The position numbers and the translations under genes were made by a program. Source: a bacterium (GTDB lineage: Bacteria > Oederibacteriota > CAKKQC01). Taken from it: a stretch of DNA of 64,000 nt. Below are positions 40,521 to 49,555 of the stretch, piece by piece (position 1 is the first letter of the stretch; every line of letters begins with the position of its first letter). Below the pieces are notes generated by a model. The model was given only the letters and a program-made list of their open reading frames with translations. It was not told the origin of the DNA and ran no database searches. The DNA lies in assembly GCA_919901855.1 (NCBI GenBank), contig CAKKQC010000002.1:56891-120890 (forward strand), read 5' to 3'.

Positions 40521-42614
40521 CTATTCGTCCGTCGCCATGGCCTGCCGCGGCGTGATGCGGGCGGCGAGCCAGGCGGGGTAGCCGGCCGAGAGGGCGTTCA
40601 CGATGAGGACGAGGATGGCCGCGATCACGACGCTCGAGATCCGCAGGAAGGGTTTGAGCCGCGGGCCCGAGAAGAAGAAGAACATGACATCGGACTTGGC
40701 GGGAATGCCGATCCAGCCGATCAGCTCGACCACGGCGCCTCCGGCCACCGCGCCGGCCCCGCCGAAGATGATCCCGACCACGGCGGCCTCGACCACGATC
40801 ATGGCGAAGATGAACCCGCGGCGCGCGCCGACGGCGCGCAGGGTGCCGATGTCACGGACCCGCTCCAGCGTCGCCATGACGAAGGCGTTGGAGAGGACGA
40901 CGAGGGCGACGAGGAAGATGATGCCGACGGCGACGAACAGGACCAGGCGCATGAGGAGGACAAGCTGGCCCAGGAGCCCCGCGGCCGTCTGCCAGGAGAT
41001 GACCTTGAGCCCGAGCCCCTCCTTCTTCGACAGCGCCTCGATTTCGCGCATCGTCCGCGACATCCGGCGGGGGTCCTTGAGGATGACGGCGGCATTCAGC
41101 ACCGACGCCCGGTCGAGGTCGGCGGGGGTGAACGCCGATCCGGCCCGCCGGGAGGACGCACCGGAGAGGCGGTCGGGGATCCTCACGTCCCCGGTATGGC
41201 CCGTCTGGACGGTGGTGGTCCCGCCGCCGAAGAGGTCCGCTTCCGCCGTCTCGCGGCTGACGGCCTTCGCCCCGGCGGCCTTGCGCATCCCCGCGATCTC
41301 GGCCGTGCTCTCGGTGGTGGGGAAGCCCGAGAGCTCGTTGAACGAGACCAGGTCGATCAGGCACATGGACCCCGCGAGCGCGGACTTCTCCAGGCCCCGG
41401 AACTGGAAGGCGCCGTACACCTTCACGACCACGGACTGCGGGTAGCCGCTCCGGGTCACGGCCTTGATCGTGAGGTCGTCGCCGATCCGGACCTTGTAGA
41501 GGTCGATCGAGGGGGCCACGTCGGCGTAGAAGAGGCGGTAGCGCTCGGCGAAGTTCGTGTCGTTGATGTCCAGCAGCTTCGCGAGGAGCGCGTCGAGCTT
41601 GAGGCCCGGCAGTTTGAGGTCGCGCTGGAGCGCGCGTTCGACCGCCTCGGCGCCGAGCTGGTCGAGCTGGTACAGGATCTCGTGCGTCTGCGCGACGTTC
41701 TCGCCCGCCCACCGCTTGAGCTCGGGGTCGCGCGCGATCGTCCGGCCGCCGATCTCCTTCGCCTCCTTGATCCGGTCGAGCCGGCGCGCGATCTTGACCT
41801 TGAACATCTCCTCGTAGTTGAACTTGGCGAAGAGGAACCCGCGCTTCCCCGGGGGCACGAAGGTTCCGTCCGTGATCTCGAGGCGGTCGAAGGACTTCCG
41901 GAACGCGTCGAGGTCGGTCCCGATGTAGCTCACGAAGAGCATGTCGGCCTCCGCCGCGGCCGGGGCCACCTTGTTCTCGAGGTACTCGAGCGACGCCAGG
42001 GGATCGTCGTCGAATCGCGCCCAGTACGCGGGCTGGGCCGCCCGGTGCACGTTCGCGATCGTGACCGCGTTCTCGGCCTTCTCGCTCGAGATCGAGGCGG
42101 CGCTCAGGAGGTCCTGCTCGAGGAGCTCGACCATGCGGCGGACCAGCGCTTTACGCGCTCCGATCTCGGCGCGCAGGGCCTTCGTGGGCCGCTTCCCCGC
42201 CCGCCGGACCGAGTCCCGGAGCTTTTCGAGGGCGTTGTCGACCACGTTGCCCGAGGTCGCGACCGCGCCGTTGATGCCCATGGGCACGACGGCCTTCACG
42301 TTGGGGAGGGTCAGGAGCCGGTCGCGAACCAGCGGGAACCGGGGGATGGGCGCCAGGTCGGGGAATCCCCCCATGCCGCCGAAGATCTCGAGCTTGTCCT
42401 TCGAGGCGGCGGCGTGGACCTGGATGTGGCCGGCCAGGCTGTCCACGATGGACCGGCTCATGCCGTCGTTCACGCTCTCGAGGAGCGAGAGGCCGAGCAC
42501 GACGAGGAAGGCGCCGGCGAAGACGATCGATCCCACGATCAGGGTCTTGAGCCGCGCCGCGAAGAGGTTGCGGAAGGCCATCCGGACGAGGAGGACGAAC
42601 GTGTCGGGGTTCAC
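40521..42614 (-). CDS. ABC transporter permease with large periplasmic domain (FtsX-like)
   Basis: The 697-residue protein opens with a membrane helix (TLIVGSIVFAGAFLVVLGLSLLESV), then has an unusually long extracytoplasmic domain (about 45-560), and ends with FtsX-type helices (LVLFVAVGIIFLVALVVLSN, then ERVRDIGTLRAVGARRGFIFAM). The long domain carries charged helical stretches and may contact the LolA-like carrier. GTG 42614 follows the ATPase stop by nine bases. With the 39205 gene it probably forms a LolCE-like pair. Confidence 0.9.
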   Translation of the reverse strand: MNPDTFVLLVRMAFRNLFAARLKTLIVGSIVFAGAFLVVLGLSLLESVNDGMSRSIVDSLAGHIQVHAAASKDKLEIFGGMGGFPDLAPIPRFPLVRDRLLTLPNVKAVVPMGINGAVATSGNVVDNALEKLRDSVRRAGKRPTKALRAEIGARKALVRRMVELLEQDLLSAASISSEKAENAVTIANVHRAAQPAYWARFDDDPLASLEYLENKVAPAAAEADMLFVSYIGTDLDAFRKSFDRLEITDGTFVPPGKRGFLFAKFNYEEMFKVKIARRLDRIKEAKEIGGRTIARDPELKRWAGENVAQTHEILYQLDQLGAEAVERALQRDLKLPGLKLDALLAKLLDINDTNFAERYRLFYADVAPSIDLYKVRIGDDLTIKAVTRSGYPQSVVVKVYGAFQFRGLEKSALAGSMCLIDLVSFNELSGFPTTESTAEIAGMRKAAGAKAVSRETAEADLFGGGTTTVQTGHTGDVRIPDRLSGASSRRAGSAFTPADLDRASVLNAAVILKDPRRMSRTMREIEALSKKEGLGLKVISWQTAAGLLGQLVLLMRLVLFVAVGIIFLVALVVLSNAFVMATLERVRDIGTLRAVGARRGFIFAMIVVEAAVVGIIFGGAGAVAGGAVVELIGWIGIPAKSDVMFFFFSGPRLKPFLRISSVVIAAILVLIVNALSAGYPAWLAARITPRQAMATDE

Positions 42615-42623
42615 GGTCTCCCG

Positions 42624-43340
42624 CTAACGGGCCGGCGCGATCCCGGCCTCCGCGGGCGAGACGCGGTCGACGACCGCGCCGTCCGCGAGCCGGATGATGG
42701 CCTCGGCGTTCGCCATCACGCGCGCGTCGTGGGTGGAGAACAGGAACGTCGTCCCCTTCTCCCTGTTCAGGTGCTTCATGAGGTCCAGGATCATCTGCCC
42801 GTTGACCGAATCGAGGTTCGCGGTCGGCTCGTCCGCGAGCACGAGCTTGGGGCCGGTCACGAGCGCGCGCGCGATCGCGACCCGCTGGCGCTGCCCGCCC
42901 GAGAGCTCGTTGGGCCGCTGGTCCGCGTACGGAGCGATCCCGACCCGCTCCAGGAGGTCGAGGACCCGGCGGCGGCGCTCGGCCGCGGGTCCCACGCGCT
43001 GGAGCAGGAGCGGGAGCTCGACGTTCTGGAAGACCGTGAGCACCGTGATCAGGTTGAAGCTCTGGAAGATGAACCCGATCTTGTGAAGGCGGAGGTCCGT
43101 GAGCGCGCGCTCGGGGAGCAGCGTGGTCTGCTCGCCGTCCACCTCGACGGTCCCGCCGGTCGGCGTGTCCACGCATCCGATCATGTTCAGGAGCGTCGTC
43201 TTGCCCGAGCCCGATGGGCCGGCGACGGCGAGGAACTCGCCGACGCCGAAGTCGAGCGAAACCCGTTTGAGGGCCGGCACGATCACGTTCCCGAGCCGGT
43301 ACTCCTTCGTCAGGTCGCGGACGGAGACGATGGAAGCCAT
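42624..43340 (-). CDS. ABC transporter ATP-binding protein (LolD/MacB-like)
   Basis: The 238-residue ATPase contains Walker A GPSGSGKTTLLNMIG, Q-loop FIFQSFNLI, signature LSGGQRQRVAIARAL, Walker B LVLADEPTANLDS and the His switch FSTHDARVM. This is the compact LolD/MacB type. It starts at ATG 43340 and leads a five-gene operon: ATPase, two permeases, LolA-like carrier, porin. The cargo is probably a lipid or lipoprotein, as in Lol and related exporters; this is inferred from gene order. Confidence 0.95.
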   Translation of the reverse strand: MASIVSVRDLTKEYRLGNVIVPALKRVSLDFGVGEFLAVAGPSGSGKTTLLNMIGCVDTPTGGTVEVDGEQTTLLPERALTDLRLHKIGFIFQSFNLITVLTVFQNVELPLLLQRVGPAAERRRRVLDLLERVGIAPYADQRPNELSGGQRQRVAIARALVTGPKLVLADEPTANLDSVNGQMILDLMKHLNREKGTTFLFSTHDARVMANAEAIIRLADGAVVDRVSPAEAGIAPAR

Positions 43341-43363
43341 GGAACCCGCCGTACTATACGGAG

Positions 43364-43822
43364 CTACTTGCCGAAATTCTGGAGCAGTTCCAACGCGACG
43401 GCGAGCTGGGGCTCGGACTCGAAGTACGCGTACCGGCCGCCGGTGTAGTCGCCTTTCTGGACGAGCTTGATCCCGTGCTCGCCGAGCGTCTTCTCCTCGA
43501 CCTCGGTGTCGGGGACGACGAACGCGATGTGGTGGACGCCTTCGCCCTTCTTGTCGAGGAACTCGCGCCACGTGGATGGCCCGCCGACGGGCTCGATGAG
43601 CTCGAGCTGGAGCGATTCCATGTTGAGGAACGCGAGCTTGGCCTGCGCCGTCGTGGGGCCTCCCCGGTACTGGATGTGGGACTTGTCGGCGGCGTCGGTC
43701 AGGCTGACCTTCGGCACCGGCAGGCCGAAGATGGCCGCGTACTTCTTCGCGGATTCCTCCGCATTGCGGACGATGATGCCGACCTGGACCATGCGATGCG
43801 AGCTCAGCACGGGCTTGTTCAT
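43364..43822 (-). CDS. VOC-family protein (glyoxalase/methylmalonyl-CoA epimerase-like)
   Basis: The 152-residue protein has the paired beta-alpha-beta-beta-beta units of the vicinal-oxygen-chelate fold: MVQVGIIVRNAEESAKKYAAI, LQLELIEPVGGPSTWREFL, GVHHIAFVVPDTE and a C-terminal YFESE. The metal ligand positions include His in VHHIAF and Glu in LELIEP. Resemblance is to methylmalonyl-CoA epimerase and generic glyoxalases; no mutase gene is adjacent. It is monocistronic, divergent from the ThuA-like gene. Confidence 0.82.
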   Translation of the reverse strand: MNKPVLSSHRMVQVGIIVRNAEESAKKYAAIFGLPVPKVSLTDAADKSHIQYRGGPTTAQAKLAFLNMESLQLELIEPVGGPSTWREFLDKKGEGVHHIAFVVPDTEVEEKTLGEHGIKLVQKGDYTGGRYAYFESEPQLAVALELLQNFGK

Positions 43823-43918
43823 GGCGCCTCCTCGAATATGGTGAGCAGGATTTTACCCTGTTCGGGGAGTCGAGGAGTATGATGGGGGACCTGATCAAAC
43901 TCCAAGGAGGGCCTGAAG

Positions 43919-44662
43919 ATGGCCACGAAGCCGGTCCGGGTCACGGTCTGGAACGAGTTCCGCCACGAGAAGTCGCACGACTACGTCCGCAAGGTCTACC
44001 CGAAGGGGATCCACGAGGCCATCGCCGAGGGGTTGCGCCAGGCCGGCGGGTTCAAGGTGCGCACGGCGACCCTGGACGAGCCGGAGCACGGGCTGACCGA
44101 CGCCGTCCTCAAGGACACGGACGTCATCACGTGGTGGGGTCATATGGCGCACGGCGACGTGCGCGACGAGATCGTGGCCAAGGTCGCGCGCCGGGTGCGC
44201 GAGGGGATGGGGCTCATCGTCCTGCACTCGGGCCACTACTCCAAGATCTTCCGCACGCTGATGGGGACCACGTGCTCGCTCAAGTGGCGCGAGGCCGACG
44301 AGCGCGAGCTCGTGTGGAACGTCGCGCCCGGCCATCCGATCACGGAGGGCGTGGGCGAGTGCATCGACCTCGAGAAGCAGGAGATGTACGGCGAGCCGTT
44401 CAGGATTCCGGAGCCCGACCAGCAGATCTTCATCTCCTGGTTCGAGGGAGGGAACGTGTTCCGCAGCGGCTGCTGCTACAACCGCGGCGCGGGACGCGTC
44501 TTCTACTTCTCCCCGGGCCACGAGTCGTACCCGATCTTCAAGAACCTCCAGATCCGCCGCGTGATCGCGAACGCGTGCCGCTGGGCGGGGACCGGGGTGA
44601 ACGTGCCCGACGAGTGCCCGAACGAGGTGAAGCCCCGGGCGGTCGTCAAGCCGAAGAAGTGA
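43919..44662 (+). CDS. ThuA-like (trehalose-utilisation) protein
   Basis: The 247-residue class I glutamine-amidotransferase-like protein has [23 protein letters not shown] at the start, a [14 protein letters not shown] strand, [19 protein letters not shown], and the end [16 protein letters not shown], all typical of ThuA-like proteins associated with sugar use. The amidotransferase cysteine is replaced, as in ThuA. A strong AAGGAGG lies nine bases upstream. The next gene starts inside its stop codon (GTGA). Confidence 0.9.
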   Translation: MATKPVRVTVWNEFRHEKSHDYVRKVYPKGIHEAIAEGLRQAGGFKVRTATLDEPEHGLTDAVLKDTDVITWWGHMAHGDVRDEIVAKVARRVREGMGLIVLHSGHYSKIFRTLMGTTCSLKWREADERELVWNVAPGHPITEGVGECIDLEKQEMYGEPFRIPEPDQQIFISWFEGGNVFRSGCCYNRGAGRVFYFSPGHESYPIFKNLQIRRVIANACRWAGTGVNVPDECPNEVKPRAVVKPKK

Positions 44663-46269
44663 TCGTGACAGCCGGGAAACGGACCGCCGCCCCGGCGGTC
44701 CTCGTCGCTTGCGCGGTGGCGGTCGTCTGCGCGGCCGGCCGCGCGGCGGCCGCCGACGCCGCGCCGGTCCTCAAGGTCGTCCGCACGATCGCCCTCAAGG
44801 GAGACGTGCCGCGGGACCTCGCGCTCAGCCGCGACGGCGCGACCCTGCTTGTCGGGTGCTCGGCGGAGGGCGGGACCGGGGGCAAGGTGAAGCTCCTCGT
44901 TGCCGCCACGGGCAAGGCGCTGTGCAAGGACATCGCGGTCGGCGGTTCTCCCGTCGCCGTTGCGCTGTCGCCGGCCGGCAAGTACGCGTACGTCACCGGG
45001 GGCGGCGACGGGACAATGCTGACGCGGATCAATCTCGGCAAGTGCGAGTCGACGGGTGAGACCTCCATCACGCCGGGCGCGGGCGCGCTCGTGTTTTCCG
45101 AGGACGGCAAGTTCGTCTACGTGGGCGGCGAGTCGGCGCCCCGCATCGACATCGTGGACATCCAGTGGAACCAGGTGGACGGCACCGTGTCGGGCCTGCC
45201 CCGGGGGCCGCGCCGGGCGGTACTGGTCCCCGGCGGCCGGTTCCTGTACGCGACAGTGGCTGGCGGGAAACTGCTCAAGATCGACCTGGTGTCGTCGGCG
45301 GTGGCGAAGACAATACCCCTGGACGGCACCGAGCTCGCGGTCTCGGCCGATGGGTCGCAGGTGTACGTGAGCGCGGGCGAATGGGACGCGGACGTGAAGG
45401 TGGTGTCGACATCGTCGGATACCGTGATCCGCACGATCGACGTCGAGCTCGTTCCCGGCGCGCTGGCCGCCGACCCGCTGGGCCGGTGGCTCTGGGTGGC
45501 TCTGCCCCGCAACGGCAAGGTCGCGGTAGTCGATCTCGAGACCGGCCGGGTCGCGGCCACGGTCAAGGCGGGCCGGCGGCCCGCCCGGCTCGCGGCTGCG
45601 CCGGACGGCCGCACGGCCTACTGTGCCGACGCCGGCGACGCGGCGATCACGGTCATTGACGCCGCGCCCCCCGAGCCGGCGACCCCCTCCCCTGAGACCC
45701 CGGTCGTGGCGGCCGCCCCGGCGCCCGCGGCAGTTCCGGTGCTTCCGCCGGTCCAGGGCCGGTCAGAACCTGCCGTCACGGCGGCAGTTCAAGTGCTGCC
45801 GCCGGCCCCAGGCCGGTCGGAACCTGCCGTCTCCGTTGCCCCGGTCCAGATCGCGACGCCGTCCGCGACCGCGCTGGCCGTCGCGGTCACGGACTTCGAG
45901 TCCCAGGGCGTGGCCGGGAGCGTGGCGTCCATCGTCACCGAGTGGCTGCGGGACGAGGTGCTCAAGGGCGGCGCCTACCGGATGCTCGAGCGGCGGCGCA
46001 TGGACGCCGTCCTCGCCGAGCAGAGCCTCCAGCAGACGGGGTGCACGGACCAGGATTGCGCGGTCAAGCTGGGCAAGCTCCTGAACGTGAGGCGCATGAT
46101 CGTCGGGAGCCTGGGCAAGTTCGAGACTTCCTACGTCATCGTCATGCGGATGGTCGACGTCGAGAACGGCCAGGTCGTCTGGAGCGGTACCGCGAAGGGG
46201 ACGTCCGGCGACGAGGTGGAGTCGGCCGTGCGCCGGCTCGCCCGGGAGCTGTCCGTGTCGGGGAAGTAG
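44659..46269 (+). CDS. Secreted YVTN-type beta-propeller fused to a CsgG-like domain
   Basis: The 536-residue protein starts at GTG 44659 (overlapping the ThuA stop) with a signal peptide ([17 protein letters not shown]). Residues 30-340 hold propeller blades ([54 protein letters not shown]). A Pro-rich linker with a duplicated 18-residue unit (VLPPxxGRSEPAV, twice) follows. The C-terminal 120 residues resemble the CsgG/FlgO-like fold ([59 protein letters not shown]). It is likely periplasmic or outer-membrane associated. Function unknown. Confidence 0.75.
   Translation: MIVTAGKRTAAPAVLVACAVAVVCAAGRAAAADAAPVLKVVRTIALKGDVPRDLALSRDGATLLVGCSAEGGTGGKVKLLVAATGKALCKDIAVGGSPVAVALSPAGKYAYVTGGGDGTMLTRINLGKCESTGETSITPGAGALVFSEDGKFVYVGGESAPRIDIVDIQWNQVDGTVSGLPRGPRRAVLVPGGRFLYATVAGGKLLKIDLVSSAVAKTIPLDGTELAVSADGSQVYVSAGEWDADVKVVSTSSDTVIRTIDVELVPGALAADPLGRWLWVALPRNGKVAVVDLETGRVAATVKAGRRPARLAAAPDGRTAYCADAGDAAITVIDAAPPEPATPSPETPVVAAAPAPAAVPVLPPVQGRSEPAVTAAVQVLPPAPGRSEPAVSVAPVQIATPSATALAVAVTDFESQGVAGSVASIVTEWLRDEVLKGGAYRMLERRRMDAVLAEQSLQQTGCTDQDCAVKLGKLLNVRRMIVGSLGKFETSYVIVMRMVDVENGQVVWSGTAKGTSGDEVESAVRRLARELSVSGK
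45727..45834 (+). repeat. Tandem duplication of a 54-bp linker unit
   Basis: Two adjacent 54-base units (45727-45780 and 45781-45834), each starting GCGGCAGTTC or GCGGCAGTTCC, encode the repeated linker VLPPxxGRSEPAV of the propeller-CsgG-like protein. The copies differ at several positions, so the duplication is not very recent. Confidence 0.75.
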
Positions 46270-46302
46270 CAGGGGGCCGCGGGGCCGGGGGGCGGGAACT
46301 TC

Positions 46303-46328
46303 CGCCGAATCCCCGGCGGTTATTCATT
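46303..46328 (+). terminator. Hairpin followed by T-rich sequence
   Basis: A CCGCCG / CGGCGG stem with an AATCCC-type loop is followed by TTATTCATT, about 40 bases after the CsgG-like gene stop. It fits an intrinsic terminator before the glutamate synthase promoter. Confidence 0.55.
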
Positions 46329-46364
46329 CATGCCACTGGCCAAGGGCGGTTCGTGGCCGAGAGG

Positions 46365-46393
46365 TTGCAGGAAAGGCGGACCTTCCCTACAAT
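46365..46393 (+). promoter_or_regulatory. Candidate sigma-70-type promoter of the glutamate synthase operon
   Basis: TTGCAG (46365-46370) and TACAAT (46388-46393) are 17 bases apart, 48 bases before the ATG at 46442. This is the best-spaced promoter motif in the window. Confidence 0.6.
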
Positions 46394-46441
46394 ACTCCAC
46401 TGACGCGGAATTCCAACGCCGGGACCGCAGTCGCGACACCG

Positions 46442-47560
46442 ATGTTAATTAACGTGCACCGACCGTCGCCGGTCCCGGATCTCGACTTCAAAGTCCCCTC
46501 CGGGTGCGGCCTCACTGGCCTCATCAGCCAGAAGGGCGAACTGTTGCCCGGAGACGCCATCTACCGCTCCCTGTGCAGCATGGAGGAGCGCGGGAACGGG
46601 CTCGGCGCGGGTTACGCGGCCTACGGTATCTACCCGGACTTCGCGGCAAACCGGGCCTTTCATCTCATGTGCGACACCGAGGACGCGCGCCGCGCGGCCG
46701 AGGCGGTCCTGCGGCGCGACTGCACGATCCGGCACGACGAGCCGATTCCGACCTCGCCCGTCAAGGCGCTCAAGAACATCCCCGTGCTCTGGCGCTACTT
46801 CCTCGACATCAAGCCCGAGGCGGTCGAGCGGGTCGGGGGCGGGGCGACCGAGCCGGACGCGGTCGTGCGGCTCGTGATGGAGATCAACCGGAAGGTTGAC
46901 GGGGCTTTCGTCTTCTCCTCGGGCCGGAACATGGGCATCTTCAAGGGCGTCGGCAATCCGGAGGAGATCGGGGAGTTCTTCAGGATTCCGGCGTACCGGG
47001 CCAACGTCTGGATCGGGCACAACCGGTTCCCGACCAACTCCGTGAGCTGGTGGGGCGGCGCGCACCCGTTCGGGCTCCTGGACTGGTCCCTCGTCCACAA
47101 CGGCGAGATCTCGTCATACGGCACCAACCGCCGGTACCTCGAGTCCTACGGCTACTGGTGCACGCTCCAGACGGACACCGAGGTGATGGCGTACCTCTTC
47201 GACCTCCTCGTGCGCCGGCACGGGCTGGACTTCGACCTGGCCGCGCAGGTCATGGCCGCCCCGTTCTGGACCCGGATCGAGCGGGAGGAGGACCCCGAGG
47301 CGCGGCGGCTCTCGTCCGCCCTGCGCGCCGTCTACGGCGGCGCCCTCGTCTCGGGCCCGTTCGCCGTCCTCGTGTCCGACGGGAAGTCGCTCGTCGGGCT
47401 CAACGACCGCATCAAGCTGCGCCCGCTCGTGGCCGCGCGCAAGGGCTCCGTGTCGTACATCGCCTCCGAGGAGGCGGCGATCCGCTGCATCTGCCCCGAT
47501 CCCGAGGCGCTCTGGATGCCCGACGCGGGCGTGCCGACCGTCGTTACGGTGGAGGCCTGA
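46442..47560 (+). CDS. Split glutamate synthase: class II glutamine amidotransferase subunit
   Basis: The 372-residue subunit releases ammonia from glutamine for the synthase core. The catalytic cysteine is residue 22 in PSGCGLTGLI; the 21 residues before it must be removed, as the same PSGC context occurs in archaeal/Thermotoga-type homologues. Other signatures are ERGNGLGAGYAAYGIYPDF, VWIGHNRFPTNSVSWWGGAHPF and LVHNGEISSYGTNRRYLE. It is the first of five genes that together replace one GltB/GltD enzyme. Confidence 0.9.
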   Translation: MLINVHRPSPVPDLDFKVPSGCGLTGLISQKGELLPGDAIYRSLCSMEERGNGLGAGYAAYGIYPDFAANRAFHLMCDTEDARRAAEAVLRRDCTIRHDEPIPTSPVKALKNIPVLWRYFLDIKPEAVERVGGGATEPDAVVRLVMEINRKVDGAFVFSSGRNMGIFKGVGNPEEIGEFFRIPAYRANVWIGHNRFPTNSVSWWGGAHPFGLLDWSLVHNGEISSYGTNRRYLESYGYWCTLQTDTEVMAYLFDLLVRRHGLDFDLAAQVMAAPFWTRIEREEDPEARRLSSALRAVYGGALVSGPFAVLVSDGKSLVGLNDRIKLRPLVAARKGSVSYIASEEAAIRCICPDPEALWMPDAGVPTVVTVEA

Positions 47561-47561
47561 C

Positions 47562-49085
47562 GTGGCGCGCACGCGAGTGGCGCCCGACTTCGCGGTCCGG
47601 CGGGACACGGCCCGGTGCATCAACTGCAAGGCGTGCGTCCGCCTGTGCGCGAACGGCGTCCATGTGTGGGACGAGGTCGCGGGAGCGCCCGTCGCCGACG
47701 AGTCGAAATGCGTCGGGTGCCACTTCTGCGAGGAGCACTGCCCCACGCGGGCCCTCTCGATCGAGCGCGCGCCGGCCGAGACGACCTCGGGCGGCCACTG
47801 GACCCGGAGCGCCATCCGCGGGATCGGGCGGCAGGCCGAGACCGGGGGCATCCTGCTCGGCGCGATGGGCAACGACCGGCCCCAGATGGCCTATTTCGAC
47901 CGTCTCGTGCTCAACGCGGCCCAGGTCACCAACCCGTCCATCGACCCGCTCCGCGAGCCGATGGAGCTCAAGACCTTCATCGGCTCGCGTCCCGACCGGA
48001 TCGAGATCGCGCGGGGGGCCGGCGGGCGGCCGCGGCTGGGCGCGCCCCTGCCGCCGCTGCTCGAGATCGAGACGCCGATCATGTTCTCGGCGATGAGCTA
48101 CGGGTCGATCTCGCTCAACGCCTGCCGCTCTCTCGCCGGCGCGGCCGGCGAGATCGGCACCTGCTGGAACACGGGCGAGGGCGGGCTCCACCCGGACCTC
48201 GAGTCGTGCGCCGACCGCGCGATCGTGCAGGTCGCCTCGGGCCGGTTCGGCGTGACACCCGAGTACCTCGCGCGCGCGGCCGCGATCGAGATCAAGGTCG
48301 GGCAGGGCGCGAAGCCCGGCATCGGCGGCCACCTGCCCGGCGGCAAGGTCACCGAGGACGTCTCGCGGACCCGGCGGATCCCCGTGGGGTCGGACGCGAT
48401 CTCGCCCGCGCCGCACCACGACATCTACTCGATCGAGGACCTGAAGCAGCTCATCTTCGCGCTCAAGGAGGCGACCCGCTACTCGAAGCCCGTGGGCGTC
48501 AAGATCGCGGCGGTCCACAACGTGGCCTCGATCGCGATCGGCATCGTGCACGCGGGCGCCGACTTCATCGCCATCGACGGCATCCGCGGGGGGACCGGGG
48601 CGGCGCCGTCCGTCATCCGGGACCACGTGGGGATTCCGATCGAGCTCGCCCTGGCCTCGGTCGACCAGCGCCTGCGCGAGGAGGGCCTCCGGCACCGCGT
48701 CTCGATCATCGCGGCCGGCGGAATACGGTCGAGCGCGGACGTCCTCAAGGCGATCGCGCTCGGGGCCGACGCGGTCTACATCGCGACGGCGGCCCTGGTG
48801 GCGCTCGGCTGCCACGTCTGCCGGACCTGCTACCTGGGCAAGTGCAACTGGGGCATCGCGACGCAGGACCCGGCGCTGACCCGGCGGCTCAACCCCGAGG
48901 TGGGACAGACCCGGGCGGCGAACCTGCTCCGGGCCTGGTCGCACGAGATCAAGGAGATGCTCGGCGGGATGGGCGTAAACGCCATCGAATCCGTGCGCGG
49001 CAACCGCGACCACCTCCGGGGCGTGGGGCTCTCGCAGGTCGAGCTGGACCTGCTCGGCATCAAGCACGCGGGAAGCCCATGGTGA
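47562..49085 (+). CDS. gltB: Split glutamate synthase: FMN/Fe-S core with N-terminal ferredoxin domain
   Basis: The 507-residue core has an N-terminal 2[4Fe-4S] ferredoxin (CINCKACVRLC and CVGCHFCEEHCP), then the FMN-binding TIM barrel: PIMFSAMSYGSIS, GTCWNTGEGG, IKVGQGAKPGIGGHLPG, FIAIDGIRGGTGAAPS, SIIAAGGIRSSADVLKAIALGAD, and the 3Fe-4S cluster cysteines in CHVCRTCYLGKCNWG. It converts 2-oxoglutarate plus ammonia to glutamate. GTG 47562 follows the amidotransferase stop by one base; the next gene overlaps its end. Confidence 0.94.
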   Translation: MARTRVAPDFAVRRDTARCINCKACVRLCANGVHVWDEVAGAPVADESKCVGCHFCEEHCPTRALSIERAPAETTSGGHWTRSAIRGIGRQAETGGILLGAMGNDRPQMAYFDRLVLNAAQVTNPSIDPLREPMELKTFIGSRPDRIEIARGAGGRPRLGAPLPPLLEIETPIMFSAMSYGSISLNACRSLAGAAGEIGTCWNTGEGGLHPDLESCADRAIVQVASGRFGVTPEYLARAAAIEIKVGQGAKPGIGGHLPGGKVTEDVSRTRRIPVGSDAISPAPHHDIYSIEDLKQLIFALKEATRYSKPVGVKIAAVHNVASIAIGIVHAGADFIAIDGIRGGTGAAPSVIRDHVGIPIELALASVDQRLREEGLRHRVSIIAAGGIRSSADVLKAIALGADAVYIATAALVALGCHVCRTCYLGKCNWGIATQDPALTRRLNPEVGQTRAANLLRAWSHEIKEMLGGMGVNAIESVRGNRDHLRGVGLSQVELDLLGIKHAGSPW

Positions 49086-49555
49086 CCGCGAAGGCGGCCC
49101 GCCGCCGGCGGCGCGTCGCCGTCCGCGAGGAATACTGCATCGGGTGCCGCCTGTGCGAGGTGGCCTGCGTGACCCGGCACTCCCGGTCGCGCGACGTGGT
49201 CGCCGCGCACAAGACCGAGTCGCCGCGGCCGGGCGGCGGCGTCCGGTTCGAGGCGGCCGGGCCGGTATCGCTGGCGGTGTCCTGCCGGCACTGCGCGGAC
49301 CCGCTCTGCGTCGAGGCGTGCCTGACGGGGGCGATGGCGCGCGACCCCGGGACGGGCCGCGTGGTCCACGACCCCGCCCGGTGCGTCGGGTGCTGGATGT
49401 GCGTCATGACCTGCCCGACGGGCGTCCCGCGGCCGGACCCGGCCGCCCACCGGCTGGCCTTCAAGTGCGACCTGTGCGGGGGCGACGACCTGCCCGCGTG
49501 CGTGGCGGCGTGCCCGAACGCGGCGGCCGTCCTCGTCGAGGAGGACGAGCCATGA
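49079..49555 (+). CDS. Dicluster 4Fe-4S ferredoxin subunit
   Basis: The 158-residue electron carrier has cysteine groups CIGCRLCEVAC, CRHCADPLCVEAC, CVGCWMCVMTCP and CDLC, i.e. HycB/DmsB-like spacing for four clusters. It lies between the FMN core and the FAD oxidoreductase and probably relays electrons between them. ATG 49079 overlaps the preceding stop; its stop overlaps the next ATG (ATGA). Confidence 0.9.
   Translation: MVTAKAARRRRRVAVREEYCIGCRLCEVACVTRHSRSRDVVAAHKTESPRPGGGVRFEAAGPVSLAVSCRHCADPLCVEACLTGAMARDPGTGRVVHDPARCVGCWMCVMTCPTGVPRPDPAAHRLAFKCDLCGGDDLPACVAACPNAAAVLVEEDEP

Noticed and set aside
45727-45834. Tandem 54-bp repeat as a mobile or regulatory element
   Set aside because: It keeps frame and encodes a Pro-rich linker, so it is an internal protein duplication.
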